Shown here piece by piece: positions 51,780-60,700 of a DNA stretch of 64,000 bases. The translations under genes were made by a program, and so were the position numbers. Numbering within the stretch: position 1 is the first letter of the stretch; every line of letters begins with the position of its first letter. Origin of the DNA: an uncultured Tateyamaria sp. (GTDB lineage: Bacteria; Pseudomonadota; Alphaproteobacteria; Rhodobacterales; Rhodobacteraceae); the NCBI RefSeq assembly GCF_947503705.1, contig NZ_CANNES010000001.1:936501-1000500 (forward strand). Direction: 5' to 3'. Under the pieces are notes generated by a model that ran no database searches, was not told where the DNA came from, and saw nothing but the letters and a program-made list of their open reading frames with translations.

Positions 51780-53582
51780 ATGGACCAGTTTACCCTTAAC
51801 CTGCTGTTTGTAGGCGCATCTTTTGCGCTCTATATCGGCATCGCCGTTTGGGCCCGTGCGGGTTCGACCAGCGAATTTTACGCCGCCGGGCGCGGCGTGC
51901 ACCCTGTCACAAACGGGATGGCCACCGCGGCGGACTGGATGTCGGCTGCGTCTTTCATCTCGATGGCGGGACTCATCGCTTTTACCGGCTACGACAACTC
52001 ATCCTTCCTGATGGGCTGGACGGGCGGTTACGTTTTGCTCGCACTGCTGCTGGCCCCTTACCTGCGCAAGTTCGGCAAGTTCACCGTGTCCGAGTTCATC
52101 GGTGACCGTTTCTATTCGCCTACGGCCCGTCTGGTGGCGGTGATCTGTCTGCTTGTGGCCTCCATCACTTACGTGATCGGTCAGATGCAGGGGGTCGGCA
52201 TCGCGTTTGGCCGTTTCCTTGAGATTGACGCCTTTTGGGGCCTGCTCCTGGGCTCTTGTGTCGTGTTCGCCTATGCCGTTTTCGGCGGGATGAAGGGTGT
52301 GACATATACCCAGGTTGCCCAATACTGCGTTCTGATCCTGGCCTATACAATCCCGGCTGTGTTTATCTCGTTGCAACTGACGGGCACGCCCATTCCGGCA
52401 CTTGGTCTGTTTTCCGAGACATTGAATGCCGACGGCACCAGCAGCGGTGTGTACCTGCTGACCAAGCTTGACCAGATCGTGACGGATTTGGGTTTCTCCA
52501 GCTATACAGAGGCGCACAAGGACAACCTGAACATGGTTCTGTTCACCTTGTCGCTGATGATCGGTACGGCGGGTCTGCCCCACGTCATCATGCGCTTTTT
52601 CACCGTGCCTCGCGTATCTGATGCGCGTTGGTCTGCGGGTTGGACGCTGGTGTTCATCGCGCTGCTGTATCTGACCGCCCCTGCGGTGGGTGCCATGGCC
52701 CGTTTGAACATCTCTGAAATGATGTGGCCCAATGGTGTGAACGGCGAAGCGGTGTCGGTCGAGACCATTGAAACCGATGCGCGCTATGACTGGATGGCAA
52801 CGTGGCAGAAAACCGGCCTTCTCGATTGGGAAGACAAGAACGGCGACGGCAAGATCCAGTATTATAACGATAAATCCGACGCCATGGCCGAAAAAGCGGC
52901 TGCCAATGGCTGGGAAGGCAACGAGCTGACGCGCTTTAACCGCGACATCCTTGTGTTGGCCAATCCAGAGATTGCCAACCTGCCCGGTTGGGTGATCGGC
53001 CTGGTGGCGGCGGGTGGCCTTGCGGCGGCTCTGTCTACGGCGGCGGGACTGCTCTTGGCGATTTCGTCGGCGGTATCGCATGACTTGCTCAAGGGTCAGT
53101 TGACGCCCAACATGTCGGAAAAATCAGAGCTGCTTGCGGCCCGGATTTCGATGGCAGCGGCGATTGTCGTGGCGGTGATCCTGGGGCTTAACCCGCCCGG
53201 ATTTGCGGCGCAGACCGTGGCCCTGGCCTTTGGTCTGGCTGCGGCGTCGATCTTCCCTGCTCTGATGATGGGCATCTTCTCCAAGCGCGTGAACAACGTG
53301 GGCGCTGTGTCGGGGATGCTGGCGGGTCTGATCTTTACCCTGGTCTACATCTTCCTGCACAAGGGCTGGTTCTTTATCCCCGGTACCAACTCCTTTGTGG
53401 ACAGTGCGGATGGATCCCTGTTGGGCATTCAATCGACGGCCATTGGTGCGGTCGGTGCGGTGATCAACTTTGCAGTGGCCTATGCGGTGTCGATGAATAC
53501 CAAAGAGACCCCGCAGGAGATCAAGGATCTGGTTGAAAGCGTCCGTGTTCCCGCAGGTGCCGGTGCGGCTCTGGACCACTAA
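51780..53582 (+). CDS. Sodium:solute symporter, probably for acetate and similar carboxylates
   Basis: A protein of 600 residues with about 13 membrane helices. It starts MDQFTLNLLFVGASFALYIG, with EFYAAGRGVHPVTNGMATAA, DWMSAASFISMAGLIAFTGY and LAAALSTAAGLLLAISSAVS typical of the SSF family (ActP-like). A hydrophilic loop near residues 345-400 contains DKNGDGKIQYY, an EF-hand-like calcium loop with D352, N354 and D356. Sodium-coupled import of acetate is inferred from the acs-adk-DUF4212 context; pyruvate or propionate are possible. A clear hairpin terminator follows, and a separate CBS-domain gene begins 80 bp downstream. Confidence 0.9.
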   Translation: MDQFTLNLLFVGASFALYIGIAVWARAGSTSEFYAAGRGVHPVTNGMATAADWMSAASFISMAGLIAFTGYDNSSFLMGWTGGYVLLALLLAPYLRKFGKFTVSEFIGDRFYSPTARLVAVICLLVASITYVIGQMQGVGIAFGRFLEIDAFWGLLLGSCVVFAYAVFGGMKGVTYTQVAQYCVLILAYTIPAVFISLQLTGTPIPALGLFSETLNADGTSSGVYLLTKLDQIVTDLGFSSYTEAHKDNLNMVLFTLSLMIGTAGLPHVIMRFFTVPRVSDARWSAGWTLVFIALLYLTAPAVGAMARLNISEMMWPNGVNGEAVSVETIETDARYDWMATWQKTGLLDWEDKNGDGKIQYYNDKSDAMAEKAAANGWEGNELTRFNRDILVLANPEIANLPGWVIGLVAAGGLAAALSTAAGLLLAISSAVSHDLLKGQLTPNMSEKSELLAARISMAAAIVVAVILGLNPPGFAAQTVALAFGLAAASIFPALMMGIFSKRVNNVGAVSGMLAGLIFTLVYIFLHKGWFFIPGTNSFVDSADGSLLGIQSTAIGAVGAVINFAVAYAVSMNTKETPQEIKDLVESVRVPAGAGAALDH

Positions 53583-53607
53583 GATGCAAATGCATCCATG
53601 ATATCGA

Positions 53608-53642
53608 GGCCAGCGGCATCTGCACGCTGGCCTTACCCTTTT
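53608..53642 (+). terminator. Hairpin terminator after the symporter gene
   Basis: GGCCAGCG and CGCTGGCC form a perfect 8-bp stem with a 9-nt loop, followed by TTACCCTTTT. It begins 25 bp after the symporter stop and marks the end of the acs-adk-symporter unit, though readthrough to the CBS gene is possible. Confidence 0.65.
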
Positions 53643-53662
53643 AGCCCATGGAGGGCACATTG

Positions 53663-55480
53663 ATGACCGACGCCCTGACCCTTTTGCGCCACCTGCACCC
53701 TTACGATGCGTTGCCCGAGGCGGTTTTTGCCGATCTGGCCGGCGCGATCACCGTGTTTGATCTGGCCGCGGGTGCGCCTGTCTATCGCTTTGGTGAAACG
53801 CTGGACGGGCTTTATGTCATTGTCGCAGGCGAAGTGTCTGTCCGCGACGCGATGGGCCATGAAGTGTCCGTCTTGCAGCGTGAGAATTCCTTTGGTGAGC
53901 GTGGTTTGTTGAAATCCGGCACGGCCGTGACGTCGGCCATCGCGATCCAGGACACGCGCCTGATCCTGATCCCTGCGCGCCTCTTTCACGGTTTGCGCGA
54001 TGCGCACGTGCCTTTCCGACGCTTTTTTGACCGGGGCAGGGCGGAGGAAGGCAGCAACGGCACCTCTGATCTGGCGCAGGTTCGTGTCGAGACACTGATG
54101 GTGCCAAACCCCATAACCTGCGCGCCGACCGAAACGATTCAGGCTGCCGCCCAAACCATGCGGGATGCGCGGATTTCCTGCCTTTGCGTGGTTGAGGGCG
54201 ACGCGTTGGTCGGCATCCTCACTATGCGCGATCTGACGGGCAAGGCTCTGGCCGATGGTCTGCCCCATGACACGCCGGTGGCCCAGATCATGACCTATGG
54301 GCCGCGCACGCTGCCCCCCTCGGCCATTGGGTCGGATGTGCTGCACCTAATGATGGAGTACCGGCTGGGGCATCTGCCGATTGTGGCGGGTAGCAAGTTG
54401 GTGGGTATCGTTACTCAAACCGATCTCACCCGGTTTCAGGCGTCGAACACCGCCGGATTTGTAGGAGATGCCGCCCGCGCCGCGTCTGTTGAGGACCTGG
54501 CGGCTGTCACTGCCCGCATCCCCGACCTGTTGGCCCATCTGGTGGCTGCTGGTCGTCGCCATGATGTTGTTACCCGCATGATCACTGATATCGCCGATGT
54601 GGTGACACGCCGTCTGTTGGCCATGGCCGAGGAAAAATACGGGCCCCCGCCCGTCCGTTATGCGTGGCTCGCTTGCGGGTCGCAGGGGCGGCAGGAACAG
54701 ACCGGCGTATCAGATCAGGACAATTGCCTGATCCTCCCGGATGACCTGACCGAGACGCAGCTGGCTTATTTTGAACCCTTCGCCCAGTATGTCAGCGATG
54801 GATTGAACGCCTGCGGATACGTCTATTGCCCCGGCGACATGATGGCCACGAACCCGCGCTGGCGGCAGCCCCTGTCGGTCTGGCGCGACTATTTCCAACA
54901 CTGGATCGCCAGCCCCAGCAAAGAGGCGCAAATGCTCGCCTCTGTCATGTTTGATCTGCGGCTTGTTGGCGGCGATGCGACCCTCTTTGACGGTTTGCAA
55001 GACGAAACGCTGAAGGCCGCCAGTGGCAATTCGTTTTTCACCGCCCATATGGCCAGCAATGCACTGACCCATGCCACACCTTTGGGCCTGCTCAAGGGGT
55101 TGGCGACCATCCGGTCGGGTGAGCATCGCAATACCATCGACATGAAGCTGAACGGAGTGGTGCCGGTCGTTGACCTGGGGCGGATGTATGCGCTGCAAGG
55201 GCGGTTGGGCGTGGTCAACACCCGCGCCCGGCTTGAGGCCGCAATTGCGGGTGGTATGGTCAGCCAAAGCGGCGGCCAAGACCTGTTAGACGCCTATGAT
55301 CTGGTGGCACAAACGCGGCTGGAACATCAGGCGGCACGGATCAAACGGGGCGACGCACCCGAAAATTTCCTGCCGCCCGCTGCATTATCCGCCTTTGAAC
55401 GCAGCCATCTGCGCGACGCTTTTGTAGTGATCAAGACGATGCAATCGGCATTGATGCAAGGACGCGGTGTTTTGGGCTAG
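53663..55480 (+). CDS. cNMP-binding, tandem CBS and DUF294 nucleotidyltransferase-like protein
   Basis: A protein of 605 residues. Residues 1-120 are a cyclic-nucleotide-binding fold (GETLDGLYVIVAGEVSVRD, then ENSFGERGLL). Residues 140-275 hold two CBS domains (TMRDARISCLCVVEGDALVG, then YRLGHLPIVAGSKLVGIVTQ). Residues 330-600 are DUF294-type, with the nucleotidyltransferase-like ACGSQGRQEQTGVSDQDN. GGAGGGCACATTG precedes the chosen ATG; a start five codons earlier is possible. Such proteins often neighbour acetate symporters and DnaQ-like exonucleases, and are thought to sense nucleotides and possibly modify a partner protein, by analogy with GlnD/GlnE. The precise activity is unknown. Confidence 0.85.
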   Translation: MTDALTLLRHLHPYDALPEAVFADLAGAITVFDLAAGAPVYRFGETLDGLYVIVAGEVSVRDAMGHEVSVLQRENSFGERGLLKSGTAVTSAIAIQDTRLILIPARLFHGLRDAHVPFRRFFDRGRAEEGSNGTSDLAQVRVETLMVPNPITCAPTETIQAAAQTMRDARISCLCVVEGDALVGILTMRDLTGKALADGLPHDTPVAQIMTYGPRTLPPSAIGSDVLHLMMEYRLGHLPIVAGSKLVGIVTQTDLTRFQASNTAGFVGDAARAASVEDLAAVTARIPDLLAHLVAAGRRHDVVTRMITDIADVVTRRLLAMAEEKYGPPPVRYAWLACGSQGRQEQTGVSDQDNCLILPDDLTETQLAYFEPFAQYVSDGLNACGYVYCPGDMMATNPRWRQPLSVWRDYFQHWIASPSKEAQMLASVMFDLRLVGGDATLFDGLQDETLKAASGNSFFTAHMASNALTHATPLGLLKGLATIRSGEHRNTIDMKLNGVVPVVDLGRMYALQGRLGVVNTRARLEAAIAGGMVSQSGGQDLLDAYDLVAQTRLEHQAARIKRGDAPENFLPPAALSAFERSHLRDAFVVIKTMQSALMQGRGVLG

Positions 55481-55506
55481 GCTGGAAAAAACCGGGAGGG
55501 GTTTAC

Positions 55507-56028
55507 ATGTTCTTTGAACTGATTGGCACGATTGTAGCTGGGGTCGCGGCAGGCTTGATCGTCTGGGCGCTGAACCGGACGCTCAAGGGACGTCTGCCCA
55601 CGTGGCTGGTGCCGGTTGCTGCGGGCGGTGCGATGTTTGCCACTACAATATCCAGCGAATACAGCTGGTTCGGCAGAACCGTCGGCAACATGCCCGAAGG
55701 GATGGTTGTGGCTCAAACTGTCGAGGAAAGCGCGTTCTACCGCCCCTGGACCTATGCCAAGCCCTTCGTGTCCCGTTTTGTCGCTGTGGATCAGGCGACT
55801 GCGCGCAGCCATCCCAAGCAGCCTGATCAACGCATTGTTGATCTGGTGTTTTATGGGCGGTGGGCGCGCACCGCCAAAGTGCCCGTTCTTTTTGATTGCG
55901 CGGACGCCAAACGGGCTGACATCGTGGATGGCATTGCATTTGGCGACGACGGTGCAGTGATCAACGCCGCATGGCGGATGCTGGACGGGGCAGACCCGGT
56001 TTTGAAAGCAGCCTGTCAGGAGGTGTGA
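55507..56028 (+). CDS. Small inner-membrane protein of unknown function
   Basis: A protein of 173 residues. Two hydrophobic helices at the N-terminus (LIGTIVAGVAAGLIVWAL, WLVPVAAGGAMFATTIS) are followed by a soluble domain of about 115 residues (YAKPFVSRFVAVDQATARSH, then DLVFYGRWARTAKVPVLFDC). GGGAGGGGTTTAC is the ribosome-binding site. It lies 26 bp after the CBS/DUF294 gene and one base before the PAS-exonuclease gene, so it is in one operon with both. I recognise no named family; the soluble part probably faces the periplasm. Confidence 0.7.
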   Translation: MFFELIGTIVAGVAAGLIVWALNRTLKGRLPTWLVPVAAGGAMFATTISSEYSWFGRTVGNMPEGMVVAQTVEESAFYRPWTYAKPFVSRFVAVDQATARSHPKQPDQRIVDLVFYGRWARTAKVPVLFDCADAKRADIVDGIAFGDDGAVINAAWRMLDGADPVLKAACQEV

Positions 56029-56029
56029 G

Positions 56030-57421
56030 ATGCATAACCTCAGTCTTCGGCTCCGCGTGTTTCTGTTCTTTGGCCTGATTGGCATGGGTGGGTTATGCGT
56101 TGTCGTGGGTGCCCTTTGGTTGGGATTTCGCCAAATGGACGACCCCGGTGCGCTGTCCCCGTTTGTCTCCGCCGGGGTCGTGGCGGGCTTTGGCCTGTTG
56201 GCTCTGGCGACCTTTGTCTGGCGGCTTTTTGACGAACATGTGTGCAAACCGATCGAAGCGCTGGCGGCCCAGTTTCGGGTGCGGGCCGACGCCGATATCG
56301 CGGCCTCAGTTGACCCAAACATGGCCAAATACCTCGGTGATCTTGCCCCCGCAGCCCAAGCCGTACAGGCCAGATTGGGCGAGGCCGCTCAGGCCACAGC
56401 GGAAACCGTAGTCCAGAAAACCGCGCGGTTGGAGCGGCAGCGCGCGCAACTGCTGCGTATCCTGTCGGACATGCCGGTCGCGGTGATCGTCGCATCGCAG
56501 GATCATCAGATCGTTCTTTATGATGGGCAGGCCGCGGACCTGATGGAGGCGGAGGCACCTGCGCGCCTGAATTGTTCCGTCTTTGATTATCTGGCCGAAG
56601 CCCCTTTGCGTGATCTGATCGCCCAGATGCGCGGGCAAGGGGCGTCACGCCGCGAGATTGCTCTAACGGGCCGTTCCGGCGCCGTCTATTCCGGTCATAT
56701 CCGTCTGTTCGACAACGATGGGGGCTATACCCTGATGCTCGAGCCGCTGGACCCGACTGCGTCGCGGCCCCTGGTCTATGACTTTGATCTGTTGGACAAG
56801 GTCAGGCCCAGCGACCTCGATCAATGTCCTCTGCGGGACCTGACATTTGTTGTCTTTGACAGCGAAACCACGGGCCTTGACCCGGCCAAGGACGAGGTTG
56901 TGCAAATCGGTGCTGTGCGGGTGGTGAATGGTCGGGTGATCGCCTCTGAAACCTTTGAAACTCTCGTGAACCCGGGCCGCCCGATCCCGCCTGCATCCAC
57001 CAAGGTGCACCAGATTGATGATGCGATGGTGGCGCAGGCGCCTGCCTTTAAGGAGGCGCGCGCGGGCTTTCATGCCTTTGCCAGTGGTGGCGTGATCGTC
57101 GCGCACAACGCGCCTTTTGACATGGCGTTTCTGCATCGCGACGGGTTGGACCCGGCCTTTGATCACCCGGTCTTGGACACGGTGCACCTGTCGGCCGTCG
57201 TCTTTGGCGGGTCGGCCGAACATACGCTTGATGCGATTTGCGAACGCTTGCTGGTCGAAATTCCAGCCGAGCTGCGGCACACAGCGTTGGGAGATGCGAT
57301 GGCCACGGCACAGGCGTTGGTTGCGATGTTGCCCATCCTCGAGGCACGAGATCTGCGCTGCTTTGGTGAGGTCCGCGCCGAGATGCAAAAGCATCGGCGC
57401 ATCCTCAAAGTGCAGTCTTAA
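56030..57421 (+). CDS. Membrane-anchored PAS-like protein with DnaQ-type 3'-5' exonuclease domain
   Basis: A protein of 463 residues. Two membrane helices (FLFFGLIGMGGLCVVVGAL, VAGFGLLALATFVWRLF) are followed by a helical linker and a PAS-like domain near residues 145-240 (ILSDMPVAVIVASQDHQIVL). From about 272 a DEDDh exonuclease follows: VVFDSETTGLDPAKDEVVQI (catalytic Asp and Glu), AHNAPFDMAFL, and HTALGDAMATA (catalytic His and Asp). Topology resembles a sensor kinase with the kinase replaced by a nuclease. Known members occur beside CBS/DUF294 genes in acetate loci. It would act on DNA or RNA ends, or on a nucleotide signal, at the membrane; the true substrate is unknown. Confidence 0.85.
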   Translation: MHNLSLRLRVFLFFGLIGMGGLCVVVGALWLGFRQMDDPGALSPFVSAGVVAGFGLLALATFVWRLFDEHVCKPIEALAAQFRVRADADIAASVDPNMAKYLGDLAPAAQAVQARLGEAAQATAETVVQKTARLERQRAQLLRILSDMPVAVIVASQDHQIVLYDGQAADLMEAEAPARLNCSVFDYLAEAPLRDLIAQMRGQGASRREIALTGRSGAVYSGHIRLFDNDGGYTLMLEPLDPTASRPLVYDFDLLDKVRPSDLDQCPLRDLTFVVFDSETTGLDPAKDEVVQIGAVRVVNGRVIASETFETLVNPGRPIPPASTKVHQIDDAMVAQAPAFKEARAGFHAFASGGVIVAHNAPFDMAFLHRDGLDPAFDHPVLDTVHLSAVVFGGSAEHTLDAICERLLVEIPAELRHTALGDAMATAQALVAMLPILEARDLRCFGEVRAEMQKHRRILKVQS

Positions 57422-57723
57422 CGGGTGCTGTTTGCTTGATTTCGACGCATTTGGCAGACAGCAAGCGCTTGCGAAAAGTTATGGAATTTCAACGCGCAGA
57501 CTGTTGACACACCAGTTCTCGGGGAATTTGGCGGCCAACTGTCACAAAAAAACACAGGTCGTCACTTTTTTTGGCGCTGGCTTGAAATCCTAATTTGGCG
57601 GTAACCCGCCTATGTGACAAGTTGCATGCGGGAGACGGCTGTTCGGCAGTATTTGTATTTTTTTGTCCATTTTTCGGACGGGCCGGCAGTCAGAGCTTCC
57701 CAGCTATGCATACGGGGCAGTCC
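57422..57723 (+). other. Non-coding region before the giant surface protein
   Basis: These 302 bp contain no gene I can support. A small hairpin (GGCGG, TAAC, CCGCC at 57597-57610) lacks a T tract. The stretch 57540-57670 is AT-rich with runs of A and T and may hold the promoter for the downstream gene, but no defined boxes can be named. Confidence 0.5.
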
Positions 57724-60700
57724 ATGACGTTTTTCAGAACCTATTTCTCGGCACTATTGATGTTTTTGGTTTTGGCAGCTGTGGGGCAACAGGCGCACGC
57801 GCAAGCGCCAGCCAGCTTGTCGTTCGAGGCGACCCCGACAACCATCGGCGCCGGTGGCAGCACAACGCTGACGTTCACGATCGACAACTCCTTTGGGTTG
57901 GATATCGCCGACGCCGCGTTTTCGATGGTCTTGCCCGTGTCCCCGGGGCAGGCCGTTGTGGCAGACAACCTTGCGTCAACCACTTGTATTGGCGGAACAA
58001 TTACGGCAGCCAGCGGCGCGACCAGCATTGCGTTTGCAGATGGTGTGTTGGATCGCGGGACCACCTGCACCGTGTCTGTCAGCGTCACGCTTCCCGTCGC
58101 GGGTTCATATAGCTTCCCCGCCACAACTGTGACTAGTTCGGGGGGAACTCAACCGCCCGGTTCTCCGGTCAACGTGACTGCGGTTGCGCCGACATCCGGG
58201 CTGGCAAGCTTTGATTTCGTGCTGAGCGACGCGTCGATTGATCAGGGCGGTGTCACCACGGCCATATACACGATTGCAAATACTTCCACCGATACAGCCA
58301 CCAGCAACGCAAACCGGATGGGCAGCTTCAGTTTTGATCACACCTTGCCCCCGGGTGTCGCCATTGCAACACCCAGTAATTCCAGCACAACCTGCGAACC
58401 GACAGGGTTTGGTTCGCCGTTCATCGCGGCTTTGGACGGCGGGCAGGAAATTTCATTCTCGTTGAGCGGAAGCAACTTCAGTGACCTCTTTGCGACCCTG
58501 CTGCCGGGCGAGTCCTGCACCGTGTCTGTTGATCTCGTTGGCAATGTCATCGGCGGCTACCAACTGACGCCGGATCCGTTGTCTGCGGCCCCCGAAACTG
58601 TTCCGGCCGCAACGCGCAGTCTGACAGTGAACGAGATCATTATCCCGACAGACGAAGTGACCATCACCAAGACCTTTGCAACAGAAACTGTGGCACCCGG
58701 CGGCATGGTCGATCTGACGTTCTTGCTTGGCAATGCCAATGCCACCGAAGACGCGACGCAGGTGTCCTTCACCGATGACATTGATGCCTTCATAAATGGC
58801 GCGATTTTGGTTGGCCTGCCCAGCAATGATGTGTGTGGCATTGGATCCATGGTTTCAGGAACAAGCACGCTGACCCTGTCGGGCGGTACGATCCCGGCAC
58901 GCAGCACATGTTCGTTCACCGTGTCTGTCCAAGTACCGGCCTCCACCGTTGCGGGCGACTACCTCAACACCACAAGTGCGGTTCAGGCTCAGATTGGGTC
59001 CGGCCCTGTGGGTGGGACGAACACAGGCAGCGATACACTGACCGTGCTTGCAGCCCAGCCGTTGACGTTGACCCGTGCATTCACACCGGATGCGGTTGGG
59101 GCGGGCGATCCGTTGGTTTTGACATATACTATTTTCAACCCCAACGCGTCGCTGACGGCCACGGCCATCGCGTTTTCCGAGGATTTCTCCAGCCGCCTTG
59201 GCAATTTGGCCGCGTTCACCGGAATGACGGCGGCCTGTGGCGCGGGGTCTGGTTCCACCAACCTGATTGTCTCGGATTTCACCGGATCCTCTCTGGTTGG
59301 CTTCAACTTTTTTGGGGGTGAACTGGCGCCCGGGGCATTTTGTACCTTTTCAGCGACATCAACCGTGCCTACGGATTCCCCATCCGGTGCCTTTGTATCG
59401 ACCTCCAGCGATCTGACCGCGACCTTCAGCGGACAGACGGTAACCACCCCGGGTCAGAGCGATACGCTGACCGTGAACGCGGGCGCGACTGTGACGCTGT
59501 CCGCGACGGTTGAAGACACGATTGACGGGATCAACGACGACCGCGTTGTGAATGGTGGCCAGTTCGATGTGGTTCTGACCTTCGAGAACGCCGCGGAATC
59601 GCAGGTTGGTATCACTGCGGGCGGATATGAATTCGACGTGGCGCAATTCGGGGCTGGTACAACCGCTGCGCTGGTCAGCAATGGCTGTACTGGAGCCGGC
59701 GCAAGCTTTAATGGCGGAGGAAATCTGCTGACCGTGACCGATGTCGCATTGGCCATCGGTGCGTCCTGTGACATTTCCGTGCGCGTCACGGCGCAAGGCG
59801 GGACGAATGTTCTGGCCTCAGCCGACACAAGCCCGCTGACCTTCACAGCTGGTGGAGCGCCGGGCCAGGCCGCCGGGACGACGGCCTCGATCACCATCGG
59901 CAATGCGTTGCCTTTGGTTGCGAGTCACGCGTTCAATGGTGGTGCCACAGCATTGGCGGGCGAAACTATCCGGTTGTCCTACCTGTTTGAAAATCCCAAT
60001 GCCACATTGGATGCCAACAACCTCGTTTTCACCCACAACCTGGCTGGCGTTGTTGGTGGTCTGTCGAATGTCAGTGTTACGCCTGCCGTTGACACGTGTA
60101 ACTTCGCCCTTGTGAACGGAACGACCTTCCTGATTGCCACGGGCGGCACGGTGCCCGCTGGCAGCTCATGCGAGGTGGCCATTGATGTCCTTGTTCCGGT
60201 GTCGGTTGGCACAGGCGATTTCTTTAGCCAAACCAGTGACTTATCGGCGACAATCGACAGCGCAACGCTTATCACTTCCGGTTCTCAGGCTGTTCTTACT
60301 GTCGACAATGAACCGATCGGTTTCTCGATGGCGTTCACGGACGATCCGGTCGCACCCGGTGAAGATGTCACTCTTGAGTTCACCATTGAAAACCCGCTGA
60401 GCACGGCGTTGAGCGCCATTGCGTTTGATCTGGACCTGAACACAGCCATCGGCACGCCCGTGTTTGCAAGCACCCTTGCAACCAACACCTGCGGCGGCAC
60501 GGACAGCACCGCTGGCACTGGGACGCTGACCTATGGTGCGGGCACCCTTGCGGCGAACAGCACGTGTACAATCATCGTTGCGGCGACGATCCCTGCGGGA
60601 TCCAACAACGGCAACTTTGCCCATACGACCAGCGGACTGACGGCGACGGCCGGTGCCATCTCTGTTGGTGCAGATCCGGCGTCTGATACGCTGGTTGTGA

